A DNA stretch of 22,748 bases from JBARCX01 sp049794535 (GTDB lineage: Bacteria; Pseudomonadota; Gammaproteobacteria; Xanthomonadales; Rhodanobacteraceae): assembly GCA_049794535.1 (NCBI GenBank), contig JBARCX010000154.1, forward strand, positions 1 through 22,748. Direction: 5' to 3'. Shown here piece by piece: positions 6,951 through 14,921 of the stretch. Every line of letters begins with the position of its first letter. The first letter of the stretch is position 1. Below the pieces are notes generated by a model. It worked only from the letters and a program-made list of their open reading frames with translations. It did no database searches and was not told where the DNA came from. Position numbers and translations under genes: made by a program.

Positions 6951-8291
6951 TCAACCAGTGAGTGTGCGAATGAGCTGCTCCCAGTCCTGACGCATGCGAG
7001 GATCGGTCTCACAAAACTTCTTGATTGTGCGGCAGGCATGCAAAACCGTCGTGTGGTCGCGCCCACCGAACGCGTCGCCGATCTCCGGCAAGCTGTGCTC
7101 GGTGAGCTCTTTGGACAGCGCCATCGCAATTTGTCGCGGGCGTGCCAGCGAGCGCACACGTCGCTTGGAGAGCAGATCCTGCAGGCGCACATTGAAATAT
7201 TCGGCAGTGATCTTCTGGATATTCGGCACAGTGACCGCCTGCGCGTGCGTGGCAAGCAGGTCGCGTAGGGTTTCTTCAGCAAACTCAGTGGTAATGGGTT
7301 TGCCGTAGAAATTGGCCCGCGCGGCCAGGGTGTTGAGCGCACCTTCCAGATCACGCACGTTGGAACGGATGCGCTTAGCCAACAGCATTGCTACGTTTTC
7401 ATTGACGGCGACGCCCTTTTCCTGGGCTTTTGCGAGCAAGATCGCCGCGCGCGTTTCAAAATCCGGTGGTTCAATGGCCACAGAAAGGCCCCAGCCGAGA
7501 CGCGACTTCAATCGTGGCTCAAGCTTGTCCACTTCTTTTGGATAGCGGTCGCAGGTGAGGATGATCTGCTGCTTGGATTCGAACAACGCATTGAAAGTAT
7601 GGAAAAACTCTTCCTGCGTGGTGTCCTTACCCGCGAAGAACTGAATGTCGTCGATCAGCAATGCGTCGACCGAGCGGAAGCGGCGCTTGAATTCATCCAT
7701 GCTCTTGGTGCGCAGCGCTTCGATCATCGAGCCGACGAATTGCTCGGAGCGCAGATACATCACCTTGCAGCCGGGATTGTGCTCACGCATCAAGTTGCCT
7801 GCAGCGTGCATCAAATGCGTTTTACCCAGGCCGGTGCCGCCGTACAGCAACAACGGGTTATAGGCCCGGCCAGGGTTCTGCGCCACTTGCATCGCGGCGG
7901 CCTTACCAAGCTGGTTGGACTTGCCTTCGACAAAGGTACCGAAGGTGTAGTGCGGGTCCAGATTATGGTTAAACGGAATAGCCGGACTTTCCGCGACGGT
8001 AGCCGTCGCGCGTATCGGGCTAGCCGGTTTTCCACTGGCCATAGGACTTGGTGCGCTAGAGCCCACTTCAAGCCGCACAGTCGTGGCGTGCCCAGTGAGC
8101 AGCGAGAGCACCGTTTCGATGCGCGCCAGATAGCGTTCACGCACAGCATCCAGCGTGTAGGAATTGGGCGCGTACAGCTGCAGGCCAGCCGCATCATCGC
8201 GTGCCTGTAATGGCATCAGCCAAGTGTGCAGGTCTTCGGCGCTCAATTCGCCTTCAAGACGCTCCAGACAGCGCCGCCACAGATCACTCAT
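6951..8291 (-). CDS. dnaA: Chromosomal replication initiator protein DnaA
   Basis: DnaA is the AAA+ protein that binds DnaA boxes, melts the origin and recruits the DnaB helicase. The 446-aa sequence shows the N-terminal helicase-contact domain (residues 1-75), a variable Ser/Pro/Ala linker (about 78-108), and the AAA+ core with Walker A GGTGLGKT at 151-158 and Walker B LLIDDIQF at 211-218. The C-terminal box-binding domain carries the signature GGRDHTTVLHACRTI. The ATG at 8291 lacks an obvious Shine-Dalgarno, suggesting modest translation. DnaA boxes flank the gene on both sides. Those at 8366-8398 lie 75-107 bases upstream of its start and are well placed for autoregulation. Confidence 0.98.
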   Translation of the reverse strand: MSDLWRRCLERLEGELSAEDLHTWLMPLQARDDAAGLQLYAPNSYTLDAVRERYLARIETVLSLLTGHATTVRLEVGSSAPSPMASGKPASPIRATATVAESPAIPFNHNLDPHYTFGTFVEGKSNQLGKAAAMQVAQNPGRAYNPLLLYGGTGLGKTHLMHAAGNLMREHNPGCKVMYLRSEQFVGSMIEALRTKSMDEFKRRFRSVDALLIDDIQFFAGKDTTQEEFFHTFNALFESKQQIILTCDRYPKEVDKLEPRLKSRLGWGLSVAIEPPDFETRAAILLAKAQEKGVAVNENVAMLLAKRIRSNVRDLEGALNTLAARANFYGKPITTEFAEETLRDLLATHAQAVTVPNIQKITAEYFNVRLQDLLSKRRVRSLARPRQIAMALSKELTEHSLPEIGDAFGGRDHTTVLHACRTIKKFCETDPRMRQDWEQLIRTLTG

Positions 8292-8365
8292 GGATATTTT
8301 TCAGCCACAGAAGGGGCGCTTGCGCGCAGGGTGGACCGGGAAGTCTAGCAGCACCATCGGGGCAA

Positions 8366-8398
8366 CTATCCACACAATTGTCCACAAGCCTATCCACA
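8366..8398 (+). other. Cluster of three phased DnaA boxes
   Basis: CTATCCACA (8366-8374), TTGTCCACA (8378-8386) and CTATCCACA (8390-8398) each differ by one base from TTATCCACA, share one orientation and start exactly 12 bp apart. They lie in the 193-bp dnaA-rpmH gap and could be part of the origin, a dnaA autoregulatory array, or both. Confidence 0.75.
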
Positions 8399-8417
8399 GG
8401 CTATGTCAAGTCCCTAT

Positions 8418-8447
8418 TTGACAGATTGGGCTGTAGCTACGCATAAT
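8418..8447 (+). promoter_or_regulatory. Strong sigma-70 promoter of rpmH
   Basis: A perfect TTGACA (8418-8423) is followed after 18 bp by CATAAT (8442-8447), giving a start near 8454 and a leader of about 30 bases. The -35 is one arm of an inverted repeat with TGTCAA (8404-8409), 8 bp away. A strong promoter is expected for a ribosomal protein gene. Confidence 0.8.
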
Positions 8448-8484
8448 CTCCAACCTTTTTCTCACCAACCTACAGGAGGAAGCC

Positions 8485-8619
8485 ATGAAGCGGACCTTCC
8501 AGCCCAGCAAGCTCAAGCGTGCTCGCACCCACGGCTTTCGTGCCCGTATGGCCACAGCCGATGGTCGTAAAATTATCAACGCCCGTCGCGCCAAGGGCCG
8601 TAAGCGCCTGATCCCGTAA
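8485..8619 (+). CDS. rpmH: 50S ribosomal protein L34
   Basis: This 44-aa, Arg/Lys-rich protein is the smallest of the large-subunit proteins and binds 23S rRNA. The sequence MKRTFQPSKLKRARTHGFRA, followed by a GRKIINARRAKGR segment and the C-terminal KRLIP, is the family pattern from end to end. An excellent Shine-Dalgarno, AGGAGGA (8474-8480), lies 4 bases before the ATG. It is the first gene of the rightward cluster and is followed after 14 bases by rnpA, as in most bacteria. Confidence 0.98.
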   Translation: MKRTFQPSKLKRARTHGFRARMATADGRKIINARRAKGRKRLIP

Positions 8620-8633
8620 ACGGCGCGCTTGTC

Positions 8634-9014
8634 ATGCACGCCGCCGGCCTGCCGCGCGAGGCGCGGCTTCGCCGCGCCGGTGACTTTGCCGCCTTGCGTC
8701 AAGCCAGCGGCCGCCTCGGCGGCCGCTGTTTTTCTGTGCGCTATCGCAGCAACGAGCTAGGTCATGCCCGACTTGGGCTAGCCATCTCCAAGCGCGTGTC
8801 CAAGCGCGCAGTAGAACGCAATCGCATCAAGCGATTAATACGCGAATCCTTTCGCCGCATGTGCCCACTATTGCCTGCTGTTGACCTCATGGTGATGGGG
8901 CGCGAACAGGCTGCCGGTAAACCCGGCCCCGAGCTGCTGGCCGAGATCGATGCCCTGTGGCAAAAGCTGCTGCCGTTGAAGCGAGACGCTTCCACCGCCA
9001 CAATCGCGCGTTAA
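8634..9014 (+). CDS. rnpA: Ribonuclease P protein component
   Basis: RnpA is the basic protein cofactor of the RNase P ribozyme that trims tRNA 5' leaders. The 126-aa length is normal. The conserved core is LGLAISKRVSKRAVERNRIK followed by RLIRESFR, which contains the RNR motif that contacts RNase P RNA. The ATG at 8634 lies 14 bases after the rpmH stop and has no recognisable Shine-Dalgarno, so translation may depend on coupling to rpmH. A GC-rich hairpin with a T tract lies within codons 24-34. Downstream, 58 bases with a weak hairpin (9032-9050) separate it from yidC, leaving no room for yidD. Confidence 0.96.
   Translation: MHAAGLPREARLRRAGDFAALRQASGRLGGRCFSVRYRSNELGHARLGLAISKRVSKRAVERNRIKRLIRESFRRMCPLLPAVDLMVMGREQAAGKPGPELLAEIDALWQKLLPLKRDASTATIAR
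8705..8733 (+). terminator. Terminator-like hairpin inside rnpA
   Basis: A stem CAGCGGCCGC (8705-8714) pairs perfectly with GCGGCCGCTG (8719-8728) around a 4-base loop and is followed immediately by TTTTT (8729-8733). It has all the sequence hallmarks of a Rho-independent terminator although it lies in coding sequence. Translating ribosomes would be expected to mask it. Function is inferred. Confidence 0.55.
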
Positions 9015-9075
9015 CCCTCTTTCTCCATCCCCCGCGAGCTGTCGTCGCGGCGCTTACCACCGGATTTGTTCCGTG

Positions 9076-10770
9076 ATGAACCAAACGCGCACGTTCCTCC
9101 TGTTTGCCTTGATGGCGGTGGCCTATCTGTTATGGACGGCTTGGGAAAAGGACTACGGTCCGCAGCCGCCAGCAGCGCCCGTTGCCACAACGACGAGCGT
9201 TGACGGCAGCGTGCCAGGCGCTATGGGAACAACGCCCGCCGCTGCGATCGATAACGCGCAGGCAGGTGGTCAGGCCGCGACAGCGCAATTGATCACCATC
9301 AGCAGCGACGTACTGCGCCTGACGGTGGATACGCGCGGTGGCAGCGTGGTGCGCTCCGAGTTGCTGGACTATCCGGAGACGCCGCGGACCAAGAAGAATC
9401 CGGATCCGGCGCCGGTGCGTTTGCTCGATCAGGCAAGTACGGATTATTTCGTGGCGCAGAGCGGCTTGGTCAGCAGCCATGCCGAGGCACCCGATCATCG
9501 CGCCGTGTTCAAGGCCGCGCAGACCAATTATGAGCTAGCCAATGGCCAGAACAAACTGAAGGTTGACCTGACCTGGCAGGATGCAGCCGGCCTCATCGTG
9601 ACCAAGAGCTACACCCTCGCCCGCGGCAGTTACGTGGTGGGCCTGAGCCAGAAGATCGATAACAGCGGCAGCACGGCCTGGCAGGGTAACGCCTACGAAC
9701 AGCTGCAGCGCGTTGATCGCCCAGAGCACACGGGCTGGTGGCAGAACATGACCGATCCGAGTGCCGCCAGCTTCTTCGGCGCGGCGTGGTACAGCCCGGA
9801 AGATCGCTTCAAGACGCTGAAGTTCACCGAATTCGGGAAGACACCGTTGCAGCAAACGATCACCGGCGGTTGGGCGGCGATGCTGCAGCACTATTTCTTC
9901 GTCGCGTGGATTCCATCGACGAAAGAGGCCAACAGCTACACCACCAGCGTCATCAATCCAGATACGGCCCGCCCCACCTACCTGATCCGTACCATTGGCC
10001 CCGCGCTTGATGTGGCGCCCGGTCAGAGCGCGACCAGCAGCTCGCAGTTGTACATCGGCCCGAAACTTATCGGCACGCTGGACACGGTGGCACCGGGCCT
10101 TTCGCTGGCCACCAACTACGGCATGTTCACCGTCATCGCGACGCCCATCCATAAGCTGCTGTCGTGGCTGCATTCGATCAGCGGCAACTGGGGTGTGGCG
10201 ATCATCCTGTTGGTGCTGATCATCAAGGGGCTTACCTGGAAGCTAACGGCAACGCAGTACCGTTCCAGCGCGAAAATGCGCAAGCTGCAGCCACGCGTCA
10301 ATGCGCTCAAGGAGCGTTACGGCGAAGACAAGCAAAAGATGCAGCAAGCGATGATGGAGCTGTACAAGAAGGAGAAGGTCAACCCGATGAGCGGTTGCTT
10401 GCCGGTGCTCATCACCATTCCGATCTTCTATGGCTTGTACGAAGTGCTGCGTGAGAGCGTCGAGTTGCGTCAAGCGCCGTTCTTCGGCTGGATCCACGAC
10501 CTGTCCGCGCCCGATCCGTTCTTCGTGCTGCCGATCATCTACACCGCCGTGATGCTGGGCCAGCAATGGTTGATGCCGGCTACCGCTGGCATGGATCCGA
10601 CCCAGGCGAAAATGATGAAGTTCATGCCGCTGATCTTCGCGGTGATGTTCGCGTTCTTCCCGGCGGGTTTGTGCCTGTACTACGTGGTCAACGGCCTTAC
10701 CAGCCTGGGTCAGCAGCTCTACCTTGTGCATCAGGTCGAGAAGGCAGACAGCAAGCCGAAGGTCGCTTAA
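9076..10770 (+). CDS. yidC: Membrane protein insertase YidC
   Basis: YidC inserts and folds inner-membrane proteins alone or with SecYEG. The protein (564 aa) has an N-terminal helix (about residues 6-22, FLLFALMAVAYLLW), then a long periplasmic beta-sandwich domain typical of Gram-negative YidC, then the conserved five-helix core. The core starts near YGMFTVIATPIHKLL and includes the cytoplasmic hairpin KMRKLQPRVNALKERYGEDK, PMSGCLPVLITIPIFYGLY, and the final helices ending NGLTSLGQQ. A GTG at 9073 could serve as start, but the adjacent ATG at 9076 is preferred. It sits in the standard rpmH-rnpA-yidC-mnmE order. A hairpin follows the stop before mnmE. Confidence 0.97.
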   Translation: MNQTRTFLLFALMAVAYLLWTAWEKDYGPQPPAAPVATTTSVDGSVPGAMGTTPAAAIDNAQAGGQAATAQLITISSDVLRLTVDTRGGSVVRSELLDYPETPRTKKNPDPAPVRLLDQASTDYFVAQSGLVSSHAEAPDHRAVFKAAQTNYELANGQNKLKVDLTWQDAAGLIVTKSYTLARGSYVVGLSQKIDNSGSTAWQGNAYEQLQRVDRPEHTGWWQNMTDPSAASFFGAAWYSPEDRFKTLKFTEFGKTPLQQTITGGWAAMLQHYFFVAWIPSTKEANSYTTSVINPDTARPTYLIRTIGPALDVAPGQSATSSSQLYIGPKLIGTLDTVAPGLSLATNYGMFTVIATPIHKLLSWLHSISGNWGVAIILLVLIIKGLTWKLTATQYRSSAKMRKLQPRVNALKERYGEDKQKMQQAMMELYKKEKVNPMSGCLPVLITIPIFYGLYEVLRESVELRQAPFFGWIHDLSAPDPFFVLPIIYTAVMLGQQWLMPATAGMDPTQAKMMKFMPLIFAVMFAFFPAGLCLYYVVNGLTSLGQQLYLVHQVEKADSKPKVA

Positions 10771-10800
10771 GCCTTTCATCGAATAACGAACTGAATAAAT

Positions 10801-10837
10801 TCGGCCGCGGTGGGCAACCATCGCGGCCGATTCGTTT
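10801..10837 (+). terminator. Hairpin between yidC and mnmE, possible weak terminator
   Basis: A 9-bp perfect stem, TCGGCCGCG (10801-10809) with CGCGGCCGA (10822-10830), is followed by TTCGTTT. The T tract is interrupted, so termination may be partial. Confidence 0.45.
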
Positions 10838-10852
10838 AGAGTCACGCCAACC

Positions 10853-12199
10853 ATGACTGATCTGCGCACCGATACCATTGCCGCCATCGCTAGCGCCCCC
10901 GGTGCAGCTGGGGTGGGCGTAGTGCGCGTGTCCGGGCCGATGGTGCCGGCGATCGCGCAAATTCTGTTTGGCCGTACCCCGCAAGCGCGATACGCGCACT
11001 TCTCGACGTTCCGCGACGCAGCAGGCGAAGCGATCGATCACGGCTTGCTGTTGTACTTCCCCGCCCCCGCCTCTTACACCGGCGAGCACGTACTCGAGTT
11101 GCAAGGCCATGGAAGTCCGGTATTGCTCGATGCATTACTTCGCCGCATGTGCGAACTCGGTGCGCGACTCGCCCGGCCGGGTGAATTCACGGAACGCGCC
11201 TTCTTGAACGGCAAGCTCGATCTTGCCCAGGCCGAAGCCGTGGCAGATTTGATCGCCGCTCGCTCGCAGGCCGGTGCTCGTGCCGCGCTGCATTCCATGG
11301 AAGGTGTGTTCTCGCGCAAGGTCGAAGCGCTACTGGATGCGTTGATTGCATTGCGTGTGCATATCGAAGCCGCGATCGACTTCCCCGAAGAAGAAATCGA
11401 TTTCCTCGCCGACCCCGCCATCACGCAACAGCTTGAGACACTGCGCGGGCAACTCGGCGAATTGTTGCGCGAGGCGCAGCGTGGCCTACGTCTCAACGAC
11501 GGTTTGCGTGTGGCAATCATCGGTCGCCCAAACGCGGGTAAATCCAGCTTGCTCAATGCACTGGCCGGCAGTGACCGCGCCATCGTCACCGATATCGCCG
11601 GCACCACCCGCGATGTATTGCGGGAAAGTTTGAGCCTTGATGGCATCGCGCTGGAACTGGCCGATACCGCAGGTCTGCGTGAGACGGATGACCCGGTCGA
11701 ACGCGAAGGCGTACGTCGCGCGCACGGTGAGCTGCAACGCGCCGACGTCGCGTTGCTCGTCACCGAAGCGGCGTATGCACAGGCCGACCTTGCTCTGTTC
11801 GATAGCTTGCCGCGCGAGGTCGAGCGTTTAGTGTTGGTCAACAAGATCGACCTCAATCAGGCCGCTGCAGATCACCAGCAGCACAACGGAATCACCTGGC
11901 TATGGTTGTCGGCGAAAACCGGCGATGGTCTTGATGTACTGCGTGAGCATCTCAAGCAATTGGCCGGTGCGGGCAGTGGCGAAGGCGCGTTCAGTGCACG
12001 TCGCCGCCACATACTTGCGTTACAGCAGGTCGTTGCGCATCTCGATCACACCGCCGTTGTGCTTGTCACCAGTCGTGCCGGCGAACTTGCCGCCGAAGAA
12101 CTTCGTCATGCACAACATGCGCTCGGTGAAATCACCGGTAGCTACAGCAGCGATGATCTGCTTGGTGCCATCTTCGGATCGTTCTGCATCGGCAAGTAG
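10853..12199 (+). CDS. mnmE: tRNA modification GTPase MnmE (TrmE)
   Basis: MnmE, with MnmG, builds the 5-carboxymethylaminomethyl group on wobble uridine 34 of several tRNAs. The 448-aa sequence has the N-terminal tetrahydrofolate-binding domain (DTIAAIASAPGAAGVGVVRV, later PGEFTERAFLNGKLDLAQAE). The inserted G domain has the P-loop GRPNAGKS at residues 224-231, the switch II DTAGLRE and the specificity motif NKIDL. The protein ends FCIGK, whose Cys is the conserved C-terminal residue of the family. No strong ribosome site is visible before the ATG at 10853. It follows yidC after 82 bases. After it, 12200-12328 shows no clear signal. Confidence 0.97.
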   Translation: MTDLRTDTIAAIASAPGAAGVGVVRVSGPMVPAIAQILFGRTPQARYAHFSTFRDAAGEAIDHGLLLYFPAPASYTGEHVLELQGHGSPVLLDALLRRMCELGARLARPGEFTERAFLNGKLDLAQAEAVADLIAARSQAGARAALHSMEGVFSRKVEALLDALIALRVHIEAAIDFPEEEIDFLADPAITQQLETLRGQLGELLREAQRGLRLNDGLRVAIIGRPNAGKSSLLNALAGSDRAIVTDIAGTTRDVLRESLSLDGIALELADTAGLRETDDPVEREGVRRAHGELQRADVALLVTEAAYAQADLALFDSLPREVERLVLVNKIDLNQAAADHQQHNGITWLWLSAKTGDGLDVLREHLKQLAGAGSGEGAFSARRRHILALQQVVAHLDHTAVVLVTSRAGELAAEELRHAQHALGEITGSYSSDDLLGAIFGSFCIGK

Positions 12200-12328
12200 C
12201 CGTGAGTCGGCTCCGGGAATGAGTCGTCATCACTAGCCACACTTACCAGCAATAACAGGCCATTACAGAACAGTCTGCTGACGTTTGTGACCGTATGGCG
12301 CTAACATGTTGAGTTTGCACGTAGACGT

Positions 12329-14905
12329 TTGAACTCCCCAAGCATGCTTACTCTCTTCTTTGGCGGCTTTGGGCTGTCCATCCTCTGGCTTCTTCCGTTG
12401 ATCTGGCGCGTTGTACGGCCACTCTTGGCCAGACGCAAACCATCGCTCAGTGGCGAGGGCTCGATCCGTTTCTGGCTGGGTGGGCTGCTCGCGCTCTTTG
12501 CCAGCGCGACGCTGGAAGGGCTGGTCGTCAATCACTACACGGATGATCCTTCGGTCGGCGGATCCGTCGGTCGTGCGCTAGCAAGCAGTATCAGCGGCGT
12601 GCTGGGTGTTTTCATCACAAGCCTGCTGATGCTTGCAGTGTTGGCCATCACCCTGCCCTGGTATTTGGGCATACCGTGGCGTTCCGCGTTCGAACGCATT
12701 GCGTCGAAGGTCGATGGTTTTGCCGAGCTGATGAGCTTGGGGTTGGAACGCTTGATAGCGCGTTTCAGTAACCAGCACGGACGCGGCGCCGTACGTCGTG
12801 TGGATCGAAAGACGTCTACCAAGCGCGGTACGCCAGCCGCGGTACCGCGGACGACCGTCGTGTCAAAGCCGGCAGCTCAGGCAGCTTCATCCACACCCGC
12901 CGCTACGTTTACGAGCATCTCGCGCACTCGTAGTGCCGCAGTACGCGAGACGGTGATACGTGAGCCGTGGCTGTTGCCGAAGAGCGCTCGCCAGTCATCA
13001 CCGCTGCCATCGCCGCCAGTCACACAGGTTGCTTCCTCGGCGGCGCCAGTGATGACGAAAGCGGCAGAGGCCATCGCGAATCCCATCGCTATCGCACCGC
13101 AGCCACAGGTATTCGAAGCACCAGCTGTCGAAAAGTACGTGGTCGAAGGGCAGGTTGCATCTGCGCATGCCGTGCACGTCACTAAACTCATGCAGGCAAC
13201 GTCACTATCGGATGTGCGGTATGAAGAACCAGAGTTCGTCCACGCCGACGCGCCGATAGAAGACAACCCTTGGCAGAACGTCGAGGTGGAACTTGTGCCG
13301 GCACCACACGTAGTGCATGCCATACCCGCGACACCGATCCATCGTTACGCGGTAAACGACGACCATCTCCCTGCACCGGCCGCACCAGTCGCTGCACCTG
13401 TTGTGACGACATTGCGTACGCGTTCCAACGCCGAGCTGCCACCACTATCACTGCTTGCTGACGCATCGCCCGAGTCGACCTCGGTAGGTGATGCGCAACT
13501 GGCGGAAACCAGCGAGCTGATCGAACAGCGTCTTCGTGAGTTCAAAGTGCCGGTTACCGTAGTAGGCGCATCGGCAGGCCCCGTGATTACGCGCTTCGAG
13601 GTTGAACCAGCCGTCGGCGTACGCGGCAATCAGATCGTGGCGCTAATGAAGGATTTGGCACGCGGTCTGGGACGGACGTCCATACGCGTAGTCGAGACCA
13701 TTCCCGGAAAAACGTGCATGGGCCTGGAGTTGCCGAACGAGCAGCGCCAGATGATCGCGCTGTCGGAGATTCTCGACTCCGCCGAGTACCGCGGTTCCGA
13801 ATCCCTGCTCACCCTTGCGATGGGCAAGGGCATTACCGGTGAGCCGGTGGTTGCGGATCTCGCGCGAGCACCACACATGTTGGTGGCCGGCACGACCGGC
13901 TCGGGCAAGTCGGTCGCAGTGAACGCGATGATCCTGTCGATGCTGTACAAGGCCACGCCCGACGACGTGCGCATGATCATGATCGACCCGAAGATGCTTG
14001 AGCTCTCGGTTTACGAAGGCATCCCGCATCTGTTGGCGCCGGTGGTCACCGACATGAAGCTGGCCGCGAATGCGTTGGCATGGTGCGTGGCGGAGATGGA
14101 AAACCGTTATCGCGTGATGTCCGATCTACGCGTACGCAATCTCGCCGGTTACAACCAGAAGATCCGCGAAGCACAAGCAGCGGGCCGGCCGCTGATGAAT
14201 CCTTTCCCCGCGCATCCGGAAGTGCCGGAGACGCTCGATACTCTGCCGATGATCGTGGTGGTGATCGACGAGCTCGCCGATCTGATGATGGTCGCCGGCA
14301 AGAAGATCGAAGAACTGATTGCACGTTTGGCACAGAAGGCCCGTGCTGCCGGTATCCATCTGATCTTGGCGACACAGCGGCCATCGGTCGATGTGATCAC
14401 TGGTTTGATCAAAGCGAACATCCCCACCCGCGTGGCCTTTCAGGTGTCGTCGAAAATCGACTCACGCACCATCCTTGACCAGATGGGCGCGGAAAGTCTG
14501 CTCGGTCAGGGCGACATGCTGTTCCTGCCGCCGGGCACCGGTTACCCGCAGCGCATCCATGGCGCGTTTGTCGCCGATGAAGAAGTACATCGCGTGGTCG
14601 CGCATCTAAAGCAATACGGCGAGCCCGACTACAAGGACGAGATCCTTGCCGGACCGCCGACGGAAGGCTCGGGTGAGTTGTTCACCGAAGACGGTACCGA
14701 TGCCGAGCTCGATCCGTTGTACGACGAGGCTGCAGCGTTTGTATTGCGTACGCGTCGTGCCTCGATCTCCTTCGTGCAGCGCCAGTTTCGTATTGGCTAC
14801 AACCGCGCAGCGCGCCTGGTGGAAGCCATGGAAGCGGCGGGGCTGGTTTCGTCGATGGGCATTAATGGTCAGCGCGATGTGCTCGCACCGGGTCCGGTGG
14901 ATTGA
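12329..14905 (+). CDS. ftsK: FtsK/SpoIIIE-type DNA translocase with short membrane domain
   Basis: FtsK is a septum-anchored hexameric motor that pumps chromosome ends apart at division and activates XerCD at dif. The motor is complete. The alpha domain begins near ELPPLSLLADASPE, Walker A is GTTGSGKS at residues 521-528, and Walker B is VVVIDELADLMM. The C-terminal gamma winged helix (SFVQRQFRIGYNRAARLVEA), which reads KOPS sites, is present. A Pro/Ala/Val-rich linker covers roughly residues 130-380. Only three membrane helices are visible (about 6-25, 45-62, 83-108), resembling helices 2-4 of canonical FtsK. An in-frame stop lies at 12302-12304. The start is uncertain: TTG at 12329 or ATG at 12344, neither with a good ribosome site. 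Confidence 0.9.
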   Translation: MNSPSMLTLFFGGFGLSILWLLPLIWRVVRPLLARRKPSLSGEGSIRFWLGGLLALFASATLEGLVVNHYTDDPSVGGSVGRALASSISGVLGVFITSLLMLAVLAITLPWYLGIPWRSAFERIASKVDGFAELMSLGLERLIARFSNQHGRGAVRRVDRKTSTKRGTPAAVPRTTVVSKPAAQAASSTPAATFTSISRTRSAAVRETVIREPWLLPKSARQSSPLPSPPVTQVASSAAPVMTKAAEAIANPIAIAPQPQVFEAPAVEKYVVEGQVASAHAVHVTKLMQATSLSDVRYEEPEFVHADAPIEDNPWQNVEVELVPAPHVVHAIPATPIHRYAVNDDHLPAPAAPVAAPVVTTLRTRSNAELPPLSLLADASPESTSVGDAQLAETSELIEQRLREFKVPVTVVGASAGPVITRFEVEPAVGVRGNQIVALMKDLARGLGRTSIRVVETIPGKTCMGLELPNEQRQMIALSEILDSAEYRGSESLLTLAMGKGITGEPVVADLARAPHMLVAGTTGSGKSVAVNAMILSMLYKATPDDVRMIMIDPKMLELSVYEGIPHLLAPVVTDMKLAANALAWCVAEMENRYRVMSDLRVRNLAGYNQKIREAQAAGRPLMNPFPAHPEVPETLDTLPMIVVVIDELADLMMVAGKKIEELIARLAQKARAAGIHLILATQRPSVDVITGLIKANIPTRVAFQVSSKIDSRTILDQMGAESLLGQGDMLFLPPGTGYPQRIHGAFVADEEVHRVVAHLKQYGEPDYKDEILAGPPTEGSGELFTEDGTDAELDPLYDEAAAFVLRTRRASISFVQRQFRIGYNRAARLVEAMEAAGLVSSMGINGQRDVLAPGPVD

Positions 14906-14921
14906 TAACCCGAGCGAGCGG

